A DNA stretch of 52,254 nucleotides. It comes from a candidate division KSB1 bacterium (GTDB lineage: Bacteria > Zhuqueibacterota > Zhuqueibacteria > Thermofontimicrobiales > Thermofontimicrobiaceae). The notes under the pieces were generated by a model that was not told the DNA's origin, searched no databases, and saw only the letters and a list, made by a program, of their open reading frames with translations. The stretch covers positions 1-52,254 of the forward strand of contig JAPDPQ010000002.1 of assembly GCA_034506395.1 (NCBI GenBank), written 5' to 3'. Below are positions 35,411 to 44,165 of this stretch, one piece after another. The translations under genes were made by a program, and so were the position numbers. Position 1 is the first letter of the stretch. Every line of letters starts with the position of its first letter.

Positions 35411-38380
35411 ATGCATCATTATCGAGCAAAGGCCTCACGGCGAGCCAGGACTGGGCTCGTCAGGCCAATCGCGATTTTGGTTATGTTTATTCTGGGTGCT
35501 GGGATTTTATTAATCATCAATCGATCTTTGGTCGTTCGGTTGGTGGCAAAAAATCCAACCGCCTTTGCGTATGCATTGAAAGGCCGTGCATTGTTAGCTC
35601 GGTTGGGCTGGTCTTATCGTAACGCAAATGCGACACAGGCTGAAACAGCACCATTGCCAGAACAAGTCACAATCACAGTTGATCTGGTAAAAAGCAAAGG
35701 CAGATATCGGCAATTTTGGGGTGGCTTTGGTTACAATTCGTTCCGAGCCGGATCATTGGACGCCAATAATCAGAAGCTGTTTCGAATGATGGCTGCGGCC
35801 AATCGAAACAATCCGGGGACGTTCAATTACGTTCGGGCATTTAATATTTTCACCAATGGTTCGGCAGTGACCCCTTCTGGACAAGGGTGCGAAATTTACA
35901 GCGAGGATGCGATGGGTAACCCGAAATACAATTGGGAGCTCTGCGACCGCGCGTTCGATGCCGTTGTCTCCCTTGGATTTGATGTGATAGTGGATTTTAC
36001 TTTGATGCCAATTGAGCTGGCATCCAATAAAAACCGGATTCAACCATGGTTCGGTGGCAACATGTCACCGCCCCTCAGTCATGAGAAATGGGCGAATCTT
36101 GTTTATGAGACCACGAAACATCTGATGGAGCGCTATGGTCGCGACCGCGTGTCCCGCTGGTATTTTGAAGTGTGGAATGAACCAGACCTGGCTTGGTTGT
36201 TTTGGATCCCAGATAGCAACAACCCCGACCCTCGGCTTCGAGAGTGGGGCGATATGGAAGCATATAATGAGCTTTACGACTACACGGCCGCTGCAGTTAA
36301 ACGCGTCGATGGTCAGCTTCGCGTGGGAGGTCCAGCCGTGGCTGGCTCATACATCGAGCCATTTCTGAAGCATGTTGATCGGACCAACTACGCTACCGGG
36401 GCAAAAGGGACCCCAGTGGATTTTCTCTCATTTCATTCCTATGGGAGCGTGTTCGAAAAAGTGATCAATAAGATCGATGAGATTCATCGGACGGCCGGCC
36501 GGATCAAAAAGGATTATCAAAATTTGCCATATATCGTTTCGGAATTCAGCCCCAGCCCATACGATCCACCCTGGTACGTCAACCAATACCCAGCGCTGTG
36601 GCTGGTGGCTACGGTGGATGCGATCTTTAATTACGCGGATCAGTGCCAGCAGCCTGATGCTCTGCCCGAGATGATGATTTATTGGACATCGCCCGTTATC
36701 AGAGATTTTGGGCAGAACGGGGTGGACAAAGAGACCGATGGTCTGGCAACGACTTTGGGGGGCACAGTTTTCAAGCTGCCGATCTTCAACGCGTTTGAGA
36801 TGCTCGGATATTTATCTGATGAGCGAGTGGCAGTAAATAATAGTGTCCCATTCCCCGATTATCGAAAAAATTTGGGCAATGAATTCAGCAATTTGCTCAA
36901 TGCCATCGCCACAAAAAGCGATTCGTCGTTCGAAGTGCTCATTTATCAATTCACAGAAAATGATCCGTTCAATCGTCAGGCGCGAAAATATCAGGTGACG
37001 TTAACGATTCAACATATTCCAGACCAGAATGTTGCTGTGAAAACTTTTCGGCTGGGCCAAGACCACGCCAATTGTTCCCAGGTTTGGCGCGATATGGACA
37101 GCCCATTGAATCCGAAATCCGAACAGTTAGCTAGATTGGACCAGAGCGACGATCTCAGTCTGATCGAGCCAGTTTATCGTCCGGCAATTGTGGCTGGGAA
37201 TTTCAGTGGACAGTTTGAGCTGGGCAGCAATGAAGCGCTATTATTGGTTTTCTCGAGGCAACAGGATCAGCTTGGTCCAAATTCGCCAGGACGTTTGGGG
37301 AGCACCAAGGTGAATACCCATTCCGTATCGTTCCAATGGCAGGCTCCAGCGCCAGCGAAGGACGGGGATACCGCGGCTGGGTACGAGATCTATTTGGACA
37401 AAAAACTTATCGCTCGAACATTCAAACCGGAATTTTCGAGCGAAGGATTGCAGGACGATACCCGGTATCATTTTCAGATTTATGCGCTGGACGATGCGGG
37501 CAATCGGAGCGATGAACCCTTGGATTGGTGGGTGACTACCGCGGCCGATACTCGGCCCCCAGCGCTTGCGTCAATCACATTTAATACTCCAACCAGTGTT
37601 ACGATCGAATTCGATGAACCAGTAGATACGAGCAGCGCGCGACGGCCAGAGAATTATCAAATAGTCCCCAATGTGGTCATTCAATCGATTGTTTTCGATC
37701 CAAGCGGCAGGAAATTGACCATGATGACCAGCCCTCATCAGCTCGGACATTGGTACACGATGACTTGTCAGACGCTGAGCGATCGTGCGCGCCGACCCAA
37801 TCAGGGCAATAATTTTGAAATTCGATATCAATTCGTGCTGAAATTTGAAGATCAATTTGATTTTGACAATTTAAATGCCTATATTTGGCAGCGGCTCTGG
37901 GATGAAGGTGGTATTGGAAGCTATCAATATGACGCCACTGGAAAACGGTTATGGATGACCACCGGCGATGATGTAGGGGAGGCATTCGGACGTGCGTTGC
38001 CTCAGTCGGAGCGGGGGACTTTTCAAGTCGACTTTTCGCCAGTCAAGAGCTATCCCTCTGGGGGCAAATTGATCCTCAAGTTAAAGCAGGATCAGGATAG
38101 CTACTATCAGGTCGAGAGGACCCAGGGCTACGGACCTGGTTATCTCAAAAAAGTAGTCGCAGGGGTCACTGTTGATAGCGTATCCTGCCAGAAAGAGTAT
38201 CGACAGGGACAGAGCTATCATTGCCTGGTTGCCTTCTCCCCAGAGCGAGTCATCATTACGGGGTTCAATGATGAGGTGATCCTGCAGAACAATAATGAGC
38301 CGATAAAGGTCCAATGGTTTGAGATTCAGCTCTGGCAGCAGGACGCCCATTTTGACAACATTTTATATGAGAGTCGATGA
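35411..38380 (+). CDS. Membrane-anchored GH39-like glycoside hydrolase with FN3, Ig-like and LamG-like modules
   Basis: The 989-residue product has a basic N-terminus and one membrane helix (about residues 19-42), then a GH39-like TIM-barrel (about 80-560). WYFEVWNEP provides the predicted acid/base E257, and YIVSEFSPSP the predicted nucleophile E378. The 121-residue spacing fits clan GH-A. After it come an FN3 domain (about 615-705), a Big_5/SbsA-like Ig domain starting near RPPALASITF (706-815) and a concanavalin-like domain (816-989). PslG of the Pseudomonas Psl locus is also a GH39 endo-hydrolase encoded with its polysaccharide, so this protein may cut nascent or mature glycan. A TTG at 35270 overlapping the upstream stop would add 47 residues without hydrophobic character; GGTGGAG supports the ATG at 35411. 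Confidence 0.84.
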   Translation: MHHYRAKASRRARTGLVRPIAILVMFILGAGILLIINRSLVVRLVAKNPTAFAYALKGRALLARLGWSYRNANATQAETAPLPEQVTITVDLVKSKGRYRQFWGGFGYNSFRAGSLDANNQKLFRMMAAANRNNPGTFNYVRAFNIFTNGSAVTPSGQGCEIYSEDAMGNPKYNWELCDRAFDAVVSLGFDVIVDFTLMPIELASNKNRIQPWFGGNMSPPLSHEKWANLVYETTKHLMERYGRDRVSRWYFEVWNEPDLAWLFWIPDSNNPDPRLREWGDMEAYNELYDYTAAAVKRVDGQLRVGGPAVAGSYIEPFLKHVDRTNYATGAKGTPVDFLSFHSYGSVFEKVINKIDEIHRTAGRIKKDYQNLPYIVSEFSPSPYDPPWYVNQYPALWLVATVDAIFNYADQCQQPDALPEMMIYWTSPVIRDFGQNGVDKETDGLATTLGGTVFKLPIFNAFEMLGYLSDERVAVNNSVPFPDYRKNLGNEFSNLLNAIATKSDSSFEVLIYQFTENDPFNRQARKYQVTLTIQHIPDQNVAVKTFRLGQDHANCSQVWRDMDSPLNPKSEQLARLDQSDDLSLIEPVYRPAIVAGNFSGQFELGSNEALLLVFSRQQDQLGPNSPGRLGSTKVNTHSVSFQWQAPAPAKDGDTAAGYEIYLDKKLIARTFKPEFSSEGLQDDTRYHFQIYALDDAGNRSDEPLDWWVTTAADTRPPALASITFNTPTSVTIEFDEPVDTSSARRPENYQIVPNVVIQSIVFDPSGRKLTMMTSPHQLGHWYTMTCQTLSDRARRPNQGNNFEIRYQFVLKFEDQFDFDNLNAYIWQRLWDEGGIGSYQYDATGKRLWMTTGDDVGEAFGRALPQSERGTFQVDFSPVKSYPSGGKLILKLKQDQDSYYQVERTQGYGPGYLKKVVAGVTVDSVSCQKEYRQGQSYHCLVAFSPERVIITGFNDEVILQNNNEPIKVQWFEIQLWQQDAHFDNILYESR

Positions 38381-38467
38381 GCTCACGATGATGATCTCAA
38401 AGATAGTTTTGGTCCAAATACAACTTTATCGAGGCCTGCGGACGCAAAGTTCATCCGAAGTGCATAA

Positions 38468-39094
38468 ATGAGGCAAGATGTGTGGCATTTGATGGAGAAA
38501 TTTCGAGAGCGATCCAGAGAGCAGAAATTTAATCTTTTTCTTGAGCAATTGGATCCACAGCCTGATGACGTCATATTAAATATTGGCGCAGGTAATGGGT
38601 TGTTTCTGGAGTCGTGTTACAAACAGCGCGATAAAATTATTGCCTTGGATATCAGCTTGACCATGCTTCACGATTTGAAGCGCAAATATCCCGGGGTACA
38701 GTGCCTCGTTGCTGATGCTCGGGCGCTCCCTTTCAAAGATCAATCAGTCAAGATCGCCTTTTCGAATGCAGTAATCGAACATGTAGGCGCCAATAGTTAT
38801 CAGCAGCAGTTCGCCAATGAAATCCAACGGGTCTGTCAGAAATTTTTTGTCACTTGTCCCAATAAATATTTCCCATTTGAATTTCATTATCGATTACCGC
38901 TATATCAATTCGTCCCAAAATCGATCCAGCGCTGGTTATATAAAAAATTTCGGATCGGTTTGTGGTACGAGGATAAATGGGAAGATATTAACCTCCTATC
39001 GTTTCGACAACTGAAAAAGTTGTTCCCTGGAACTACGGTGATCAAGCAGCGGGTCACTTTGCTGCCAGAGACATTGATCTGTTATAAGAATTGA
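38468..39094 (+). CDS. Class I SAM-dependent methyltransferase
   Basis: The 208-residue protein has the Rossmann methyltransferase core (PF08241 type). Motif I is NIGAGNGLFLE near residue 38, an acidic residue at the end of strand 2 lies in IIALDIS, VADARALPF follows near residue 80, and AFSNAVIEHV near residue 97. The C-terminal third (FVTCPNKYFPFEFHYRLP onward) is usual in methyltransferases of glycan loci. The likely substrate is a sugar or lipid-linked glycan, but this is not shown by the sequence. It sits between the hydrolase genes and the SxtI-like carbamoyltransferase. The ATG at 38468 lacks a strong ribosome binding site. Confidence 0.86.
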   Translation: MRQDVWHLMEKFRERSREQKFNLFLEQLDPQPDDVILNIGAGNGLFLESCYKQRDKIIALDISLTMLHDLKRKYPGVQCLVADARALPFKDQSVKIAFSNAVIEHVGANSYQQQFANEIQRVCQKFFVTCPNKYFPFEFHYRLPLYQFVPKSIQRWLYKKFRIGLWYEDKWEDINLLSFRQLKKLFPGTTVIKQRVTLLPETLICYKN

Positions 39095-39219
39095 CTTTTT
39101 GAAATAATGGAAATCATCATTGCTCGTTTACCCAGCTTTCCAATGACTGATTGTGATTGGGGAGTGAAAATCTTTTAAATCGACGAAAGAATTATGGAGT
39201 AGTCAACAGGAAGGAAGCC

Positions 39220-41037
39220 ATGTACATTCTGGGAATATCAGCATATTATCATGATAGTGCGGCATGCTTGGTGAAGGATGGGGAGCTGTTTGCAGCGGCT
39301 CAGGAAGAGCGATTCACCCGAAAGAAGCATGATTTCAATTTTCCATATCATGCGATCCGCTATTGTCTGGACGCGGCTGGCATCTCAGGCCGAGAATTGG
39401 ATTATGTGGCATTTTATGATAAGCCATTTATCAAATTTGAGCGCTTATTGGAGACCTATTTAGCCTACGCACCCAAGGGGATCACTTCATTCATCAAAGC
39501 GATGCCAGTGTGGCTCAAACAGAAACTATGGATCAAAGAGCTGCTGAAAAAGGATATCGGCTATGAAGGTGACGTGATTTTCCCAGCGCATCATGAATCC
39601 CATGCGGCTTCGGCATTTTTCCCATCGCCATATCAAGAAGCAGCGTTTTTGACCATCGATGGTGTGGGTGAATGGAACACCACCACCTTCGGTGTGGGCA
39701 AGGATAATCATATTGAAATTTGGGGCAATATGGATTTCCCGCATTCCCTCGGACTGCTATATTCAGCGTTTACCTATTACACTGGATTCAAAGTCAATTC
39801 TGGGGAATATAAGGTGATGGGTCTAGCGCCTTATGGCGAGCCCAAATATGTCGATCTCATTATGAACGAACTGATCGATCTCAAAGAGGACGGTTCGTTC
39901 CGAATGAATATGAAGTATTTTAACTATTGTGTTGGGCTCACTATGACCAATCGCCATTTTGATAAATTGTTCGGTGGGCCACCGCGTAAGCCAGAGTCGC
40001 AACTCACTCAGCGAGAGATGGATCTCGCTCGCTCGATTCAGGATGTGACCGAAGAGATCATGCTGCGGATGGCGCGGTTTGTCCATCGCCAAACTGGTCA
40101 GAAAAATTTGGTCTTGGCTGGGGGGTGTGCGTTGAATTGCGTGGCGAACGGTCGGATTTTGCGCGAAGGGCCATATCAGAACATTTGGATTCAACCGGCG
40201 GCCGGCGATGCCGGAGGCGCGGTTGGCGCGGCATTGTTTGCTTGGTATCAATATCTCGGCCATGAGCGCCATGCCGACGGCGTGAATGACTTTCAAAAAG
40301 CCTCCTATTTGGGACCTGAATACTCAGATGAAGAGATCGAGGCCTTTCTCAAACAGAATAACATTCCGTATCAGCGGCTTGAGCCAGCGGAAATTGCGCG
40401 ACGTACCGCCGAGTTGATCGCAGCGGAAAAGGTCATTGGCTGGTTCCAGGGCCGCATGGAGTTTGGGCCACGGGCACTCGGCAGCCGCAGCATCATCGGA
40501 GATGCCCGATCCAAAGATATGCAATCGGTCATGAACCTCAAGATCAAATTCAGAGAGTCGTTCCGACCTTTCGCGCCAACCGTATTGGTGGAACATGTAT
40601 CTGAGTACTTCGAACTCGATCGGGAAAGCCCCTATATGTTGCTGGTTGCCCCAGTGCGATTGGACAAGAGGACCAATTCTCGGCCCGAGCATAAAAACCT
40701 TTTCGGCATTGAAAAATTAAAGGTGCCGCGATCCGTGGTCCCTGCAATTACGCATGTCGATTACTCTGCCCGTATTCAAACCGTTGACAAAAAAAATAAC
40801 GGCCGATATTACGATATGATCAAAGCATTCTATGAGCTCACTGGTTGTCCAGTGATCATTAACACTTCCTTCAATGTCCGAGGCGAGCCAATCGTCTGTT
40901 CGCCCCAGCACGCTTATACCTGCTTCATGAGGACTGAGATGGATTATCTGGTCATGGGGAGCTTTTTGCTGGATAAGAAGCAACAGCCGAAGCTCAAGGA
41001 CGATATCGATTGGAAAAAGGAATTCGAGTTGGATTGA
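39220..41037 (+). CDS. SxtI-like carbamoyltransferase (NodU/CmcH family), second copy
   Basis: The 605-residue product starts MYILGISAYYHDSAACLVKDG, the classical N-terminus of the NodU/CmcH/SxtI family. It has EERFTRKKHDFNFP near residue 33, HHESHAASAFFPSP near residue 125, SGEYKVMGLAPYGE near residue 197, LAGGCALNCVANG near residue 304, EFGPRALGSRSIIGDAR near residue 412 and NTSFNVRGEPIVC near residue 550. It is expected to make O-carbamoyl groups from carbamoyl phosphate through a carbamoyl-adenylate. The ATG at 39220 follows AAGGAAG; a GTG-type upstream frame from 39157 would add 21 residues not seen in the family. It opens a set of four genes that resembles the sxtI/J/L/K group. Confidence 0.93.
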   Translation: MYILGISAYYHDSAACLVKDGELFAAAQEERFTRKKHDFNFPYHAIRYCLDAAGISGRELDYVAFYDKPFIKFERLLETYLAYAPKGITSFIKAMPVWLKQKLWIKELLKKDIGYEGDVIFPAHHESHAASAFFPSPYQEAAFLTIDGVGEWNTTTFGVGKDNHIEIWGNMDFPHSLGLLYSAFTYYTGFKVNSGEYKVMGLAPYGEPKYVDLIMNELIDLKEDGSFRMNMKYFNYCVGLTMTNRHFDKLFGGPPRKPESQLTQREMDLARSIQDVTEEIMLRMARFVHRQTGQKNLVLAGGCALNCVANGRILREGPYQNIWIQPAAGDAGGAVGAALFAWYQYLGHERHADGVNDFQKASYLGPEYSDEEIEAFLKQNNIPYQRLEPAEIARRTAELIAAEKVIGWFQGRMEFGPRALGSRSIIGDARSKDMQSVMNLKIKFRESFRPFAPTVLVEHVSEYFELDRESPYMLLVAPVRLDKRTNSRPEHKNLFGIEKLKVPRSVVPAITHVDYSARIQTVDKKNNGRYYDMIKAFYELTGCPVIINTSFNVRGEPIVCSPQHAYTCFMRTEMDYLVMGSFLLDKKQQPKLKDDIDWKKEFELD

Positions 41038-41113
41038 TCCTTTCTCTTCATCTAATTGGAGAATATGATTGCACCGTTCCGTGCAACATGAAATAAATTC
41101 AGAGGAAATTAAG

Positions 41114-41518
41114 ATGCAAAAAAAAGCAATCACCAACAAGCAGCTTCGAACTTTTGGACTGGTCTTGGCGCTATTTCTTGGCGGTATTGGTCTTGTGCAA
41201 TTTTTAAAAGGGCATATCCCTGGCAATTACTGGTTTTGGGCAACTGGCGGCTTGATATTGGTGGTCAGCCAAGCGATCCCGAAGCTGATCAAACCGCTCT
41301 ACTCCATTGCGCTGTTCCTGGGCCATATCCTGGGCTGGATCAATACCCGATTGATACTGGGACTGATCTATTACCTGATTTTCACTCCGATTGGGCTGAT
41401 CATGAGGATTTCAGGAAAAGATCCCCTGCATCGTAAATTCGATAAGCAGGCAACCTCTTATTGGAATATTTCACCCAGGACCGCGATACCGAAAGAGCAA
41501 TATCTGCGGCAGTTCTGA
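41114..41518 (+). CDS. SxtJ-like small membrane protein
   Basis: The 134-residue protein has about three hydrophobic segments. The conserved C-terminal signature LGLIYYLIFTPIGLIMRISGKDPLHRKFD (split over residues about 85-113) ends with SYW, as I recall for the SxtJ family (PF19588). SxtJ-like proteins are encoded next to carbamoyltransferases of the SxtI type in many bacteria; their function is unknown, perhaps to hold the carbamoyltransferase at the membrane (inference). The ATG at 41114 has GAGG before it; a TTG at 41069 gives a longer, less likely product. Confidence 0.82.
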   Translation: MQKKAITNKQLRTFGLVLALFLGGIGLVQFLKGHIPGNYWFWATGGLILVVSQAIPKLIKPLYSIALFLGHILGWINTRLILGLIYYLIFTPIGLIMRISGKDPLHRKFDKQATSYWNISPRTAIPKEQYLRQF

Positions 41519-41701
41519 GCCCAAGCAGTTCAAATTGACTCAATCGAGATCGCCGTGCTGAGTTTTTCAGAAGCCATTTTATGTGCTATTGAAAATTTTA
41601 ATTGACAGTTTCAAGCGACAGATATTTTGTTTTGGTCATGATGCAGTTAAGAATTTATGTGAGCGATGTTTTCAGAAAAATTGATTAAATTAGGATGACA
41701 G

Positions 41702-42784
41702 ATGGGAGCAAAGTTGAAAAGGCTGGCGATTAATTTTTCATTGATGCTGTTTGTTTTCATCGTTTTGCTTGCGCTGGGAGAGTTGGGAGCAAACTTGCTG
41801 GTCAAATTGGGGAAGGGCCAACGCCAACAAATAATGGGAGAGGCCGATAATATTGTCATGAATTCGCCGAACAAGGACTTGGAATTTGTGTTCAAGCCTC
41901 ATTATGTTAATGCAGACGGCGACACAGTGACCAATGCTCTCGGCTTTCATGAACTGGATTGGTCGCCAGCCGAATTAGATGAAAGCAAAGTGATCTTAAA
42001 CATTGGTGATTCGATTACTTTCGGCGCTAATATCAAAGACCTTAATCAAGTCTATGGGAAAGTTGTGCAATCATTGGCACGCCAAAATTTCCCAGAGCAG
42101 AAGATCATTGTGTATAATGCCGGAGTTGGTGGCTATAACATCTGGCAGGAGCGCGCCATGCTTCGCGAGCTGGATGGTCAGCTCAAATACGATATGGTGC
42201 TGCTGGGATTATGCCTCAATGACAGCAGTCCCAAAATGTACGTGAGTGAAGACATCAAAGGAGCGGTGGTCAATGTGTCGGGCGAAATTGAGTCGGCTCG
42301 AGAACTGTTTTCTCGCAAGTTTTTTAATCGCTTCAAACTCTATGTAATGTTCAAAGAAGCAGTCAAATCAATGCAACGCCGTTACCCGCGTTTGTTCCCC
42401 AGCTCCATGCTCTGGCATAATATGTTAGTCAAGGGAGATGGATGGGCCAGTTTGAAAAATACGATTTTGGAAATGCACCAGGAATTGAGCGAGCGAAACA
42501 TTCCTCTGGTCGTGGCTATTTTCCCTTATGCCCATCAATTGAAATTGACCGCTCAGGACAATATTATCCAGAACGATTTGGTCCAGTTTTGCCAGGCCCA
42601 TCAAATCCCTTGTTTGGATCTGTTCGAAGCCTATCAGCAACATCAGGGACAGATCCAATGGGATGCCGAGGGGATTCATCCTGACATCAACGGCCATCGA
42701 ATTGCCGGAGAAGCGATTTATCAATTCTTAGTCGAACAAAAATTAATTCCATTTGATAACGATGAGGAGAGACAGCATGAGTAA
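41702..42784 (+). CDS. SGNH/GDSL-family hydrolase or acyltransferase with N-terminal anchor
   Basis: The 360-residue product has an N-terminal hydrophobic helix (about residues 8-28) followed by an SGNH domain: NIGDSITFG with nucleophile S104, LCLNDSSP near residue 174 as the Asn block, and EGIHPDINGH with H326. The residue three before the His is Glu (E323) where Asp is usual. The domain is probably outside the cytoplasm and could add or remove acyl or carbamoyl esters on the glycan; saxitoxin clusters also hold a GDSL protein, SxtL. The ATG at 41702 has an AGGATG upstream. Its last eight bases overlap the next small gene. A TTGACA at 41602 within the upstream gap may be a -35 element. Confidence 0.85.
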   Translation: MGAKLKRLAINFSLMLFVFIVLLALGELGANLLVKLGKGQRQQIMGEADNIVMNSPNKDLEFVFKPHYVNADGDTVTNALGFHELDWSPAELDESKVILNIGDSITFGANIKDLNQVYGKVVQSLARQNFPEQKIIVYNAGVGGYNIWQERAMLRELDGQLKYDMVLLGLCLNDSSPKMYVSEDIKGAVVNVSGEIESARELFSRKFFNRFKLYVMFKEAVKSMQRRYPRLFPSSMLWHNMLVKGDGWASLKNTILEMHQELSERNIPLVVAIFPYAHQLKLTAQDNIIQNDLVQFCQAHQIPCLDLFEAYQQHQGQIQWDAEGIHPDINGHRIAGEAIYQFLVEQKLIPFDNDEERQHE

Positions 42785-42935
42785 GATTTCCATTGTGAAT
42801 GAGCTTTGGCTGTTTTTGAAAGCACGAAAGAAATGGTGGCTGACTCCAATTGTTGTATTTTTATTGTTGCTTGGGTTCTTAATTATTTTTACAGAAGGAT
42901 CGGCATTGGCACCATTTATTTATGCCCTATTCTGA
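42777..42935 (+). CDS. DUF5989/SxtK-like 52-residue membrane peptide
   Basis: The 52-residue product carries an N-terminal amphipathic LWLFLKARKKWWLTPI, then one membrane helix (about residues 24-38) and a closing GSALAPFIYALF. This matches the DUF5989 family of tiny proteins (from memory: PF19451), which includes SxtK-like proteins. It begins inside the end of the SGNH gene with AGGAG at 42764-42768, so the two are translationally coupled. Its function is unknown. The conserved position next to SxtI/SxtJ-like genes suggests a membrane subunit of a carbamoylation or transport complex (inference). Confidence 0.85.
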   Translation: MSKISIVNELWLFLKARKKWWLTPIVVFLLLLGFLIIFTEGSALAPFIYALF

Positions 42936-42960
42936 TCGGCCAAGTTGAAAGAGATAAGTT

Positions 42961-43015
42961 GAACGCTGAGCGTCGGCGCAGAGCAATTGCCGGCGTTCGG
43001 CCACGATTTTTCCAA
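42961..43015 (+). terminator. Imperfect hairpin with T-tract after the SxtK-like gene
   Basis: GAACGC at 42961-42966 pairs with GCGTTC at 42993-42998, and inside it CGGC at 42974-42977 with GCCG at 42989-42992. A seven-base bulge lies on one side. A short T-tract at 43007-43011 follows after GGCCACGA. It could end the transcript of the carbamoyltransferase module; the bulge and spacing make this tentative. Confidence 0.3.
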
Positions 43016-43196
43016 AGCATTGTGCATGAACTTATTTTGTTGATATGATGTAGAAAGCAAACCTTGCTGATTAAAGCGGTATCTGCTTCAGAAGGTCTTT
43101 TGAGAATAGGCATGATTTCAGTGTTTAAGATGATGGGTGGATGAAACTCACGGCATCACCGCAACGACAACTGAGATAAATAAAAGGTGGGGGCAA

Positions 43197-44003
43197 ATGA
43201 AAAAAAGTCTATCGATATTTTTCCCAGTCTATAATGATTGGGCGACGATTGGAAGTTTAGTCGCCCAAGCGATCACAACGGCTGAGAAGTTGACAGATGA
43301 TTATGAAATCATATTGGTGAATGATGGCAGCCGGCAGATGACGGTGGATGTGTTGAACCACTTGGAAAAGACCTACGATAAGGTCCGAGTGGTTCATCAT
43401 GAGAAGAACCGTGGATATGGTGGTGCACTGCGGACTGGATTTAAGGAATGCAAAAAGGACCTAATTTTTTACACCGATGGGGATGCGCAATATGATGTCA
43501 CAGAGCTGACAAAGCTATTTGAGCGAATGAACGGTAAGGTCGATATTGTCAACGGATGGAAGATCAAACGTTCAGACCCGTTTTATCGGGTGATTATCGG
43601 GAAGTTCTATCATTATTTCACCAAATGGCTGTTCGGGTTTAAGATTCGAGATGTGGACTGTGATTTTCGGTTGATGAAGCGCGAGATCTTCGATAATATT
43701 GAATTGGAATCGGATAGCGGCTTAATCTGCGTCGAGATGATCAAAAAGATGACCGATGCTGGTTATGTATTTGACGAGGTGGGGGTGACGCATCATTTTC
43801 GACCCAGCGGAAAGTCGGAATTTTTCAATTTCAAACGGATTTTTCGCGTTGGCGTGGATATGATGAAATTGTGGTGGAAGATCCAGGTCAAGAAACAATA
43901 TGCTCGCCCTGCAAAAAAAATTCAAAGCGCCGCTGCAAAGCCAGCACCATCAATCGCTGAGCCAGATCGACAAAGCAATATTGTGACCAATCAAGCAGCG
44001 TAA
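43197..44003 (+). CDS. GT2 glycosyltransferase
   Basis: The 268-residue protein starts KKSLSIFFPVYNDWATIGSL. It has ILVNDGSRQMT near residue 43, the DXD motif D94-G-D96 in YTDGDAQYD, and RDVDCDFRLMKR near residue 156. It has no C-terminal membrane helices but a basic, low-complexity tail (from about residue 235, rich in Lys, Ala and Pro). This fits soluble or peripherally bound GT2 enzymes of the DPM/GtrB group. The ATG at 43197 follows AGGTGGGGG; an in-frame upstream start at 43137 would add 20 residues without family resemblance. It precedes the second DegT aminotransferase gene. Confidence 0.87.
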   Translation: MKKSLSIFFPVYNDWATIGSLVAQAITTAEKLTDDYEIILVNDGSRQMTVDVLNHLEKTYDKVRVVHHEKNRGYGGALRTGFKECKKDLIFYTDGDAQYDVTELTKLFERMNGKVDIVNGWKIKRSDPFYRVIIGKFYHYFTKWLFGFKIRDVDCDFRLMKREIFDNIELESDSGLICVEMIKKMTDAGYVFDEVGVTHHFRPSGKSEFFNFKRIFRVGVDMMKLWWKIQVKKQYARPAKKIQSAAAKPAPSIAEPDRQSNIVTNQAA

Positions 44004-44165
44004 ATAACTGAAGTGGTGCATCACAATGGATCGGCTGGCTTGATGTAAGATTTGGCGCAGCATGATCTGTACATTCGCGATTTCAGCATGACGGTTCATA
44101 AGGAGCATGAAAGTTCGAATAATGTGATGCGGATGATTAATTTTTCAAAATAGGCATGACAGACC

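Noticed and set aside
41602..41630. TTGACA with a possible -10 element upstream of the SGNH gene
   Set aside because: The best -10 candidate (TATTTT) is only 15 bases away, and at 17 bases the sequence is TTTTGT; too weak to list as a promoter.
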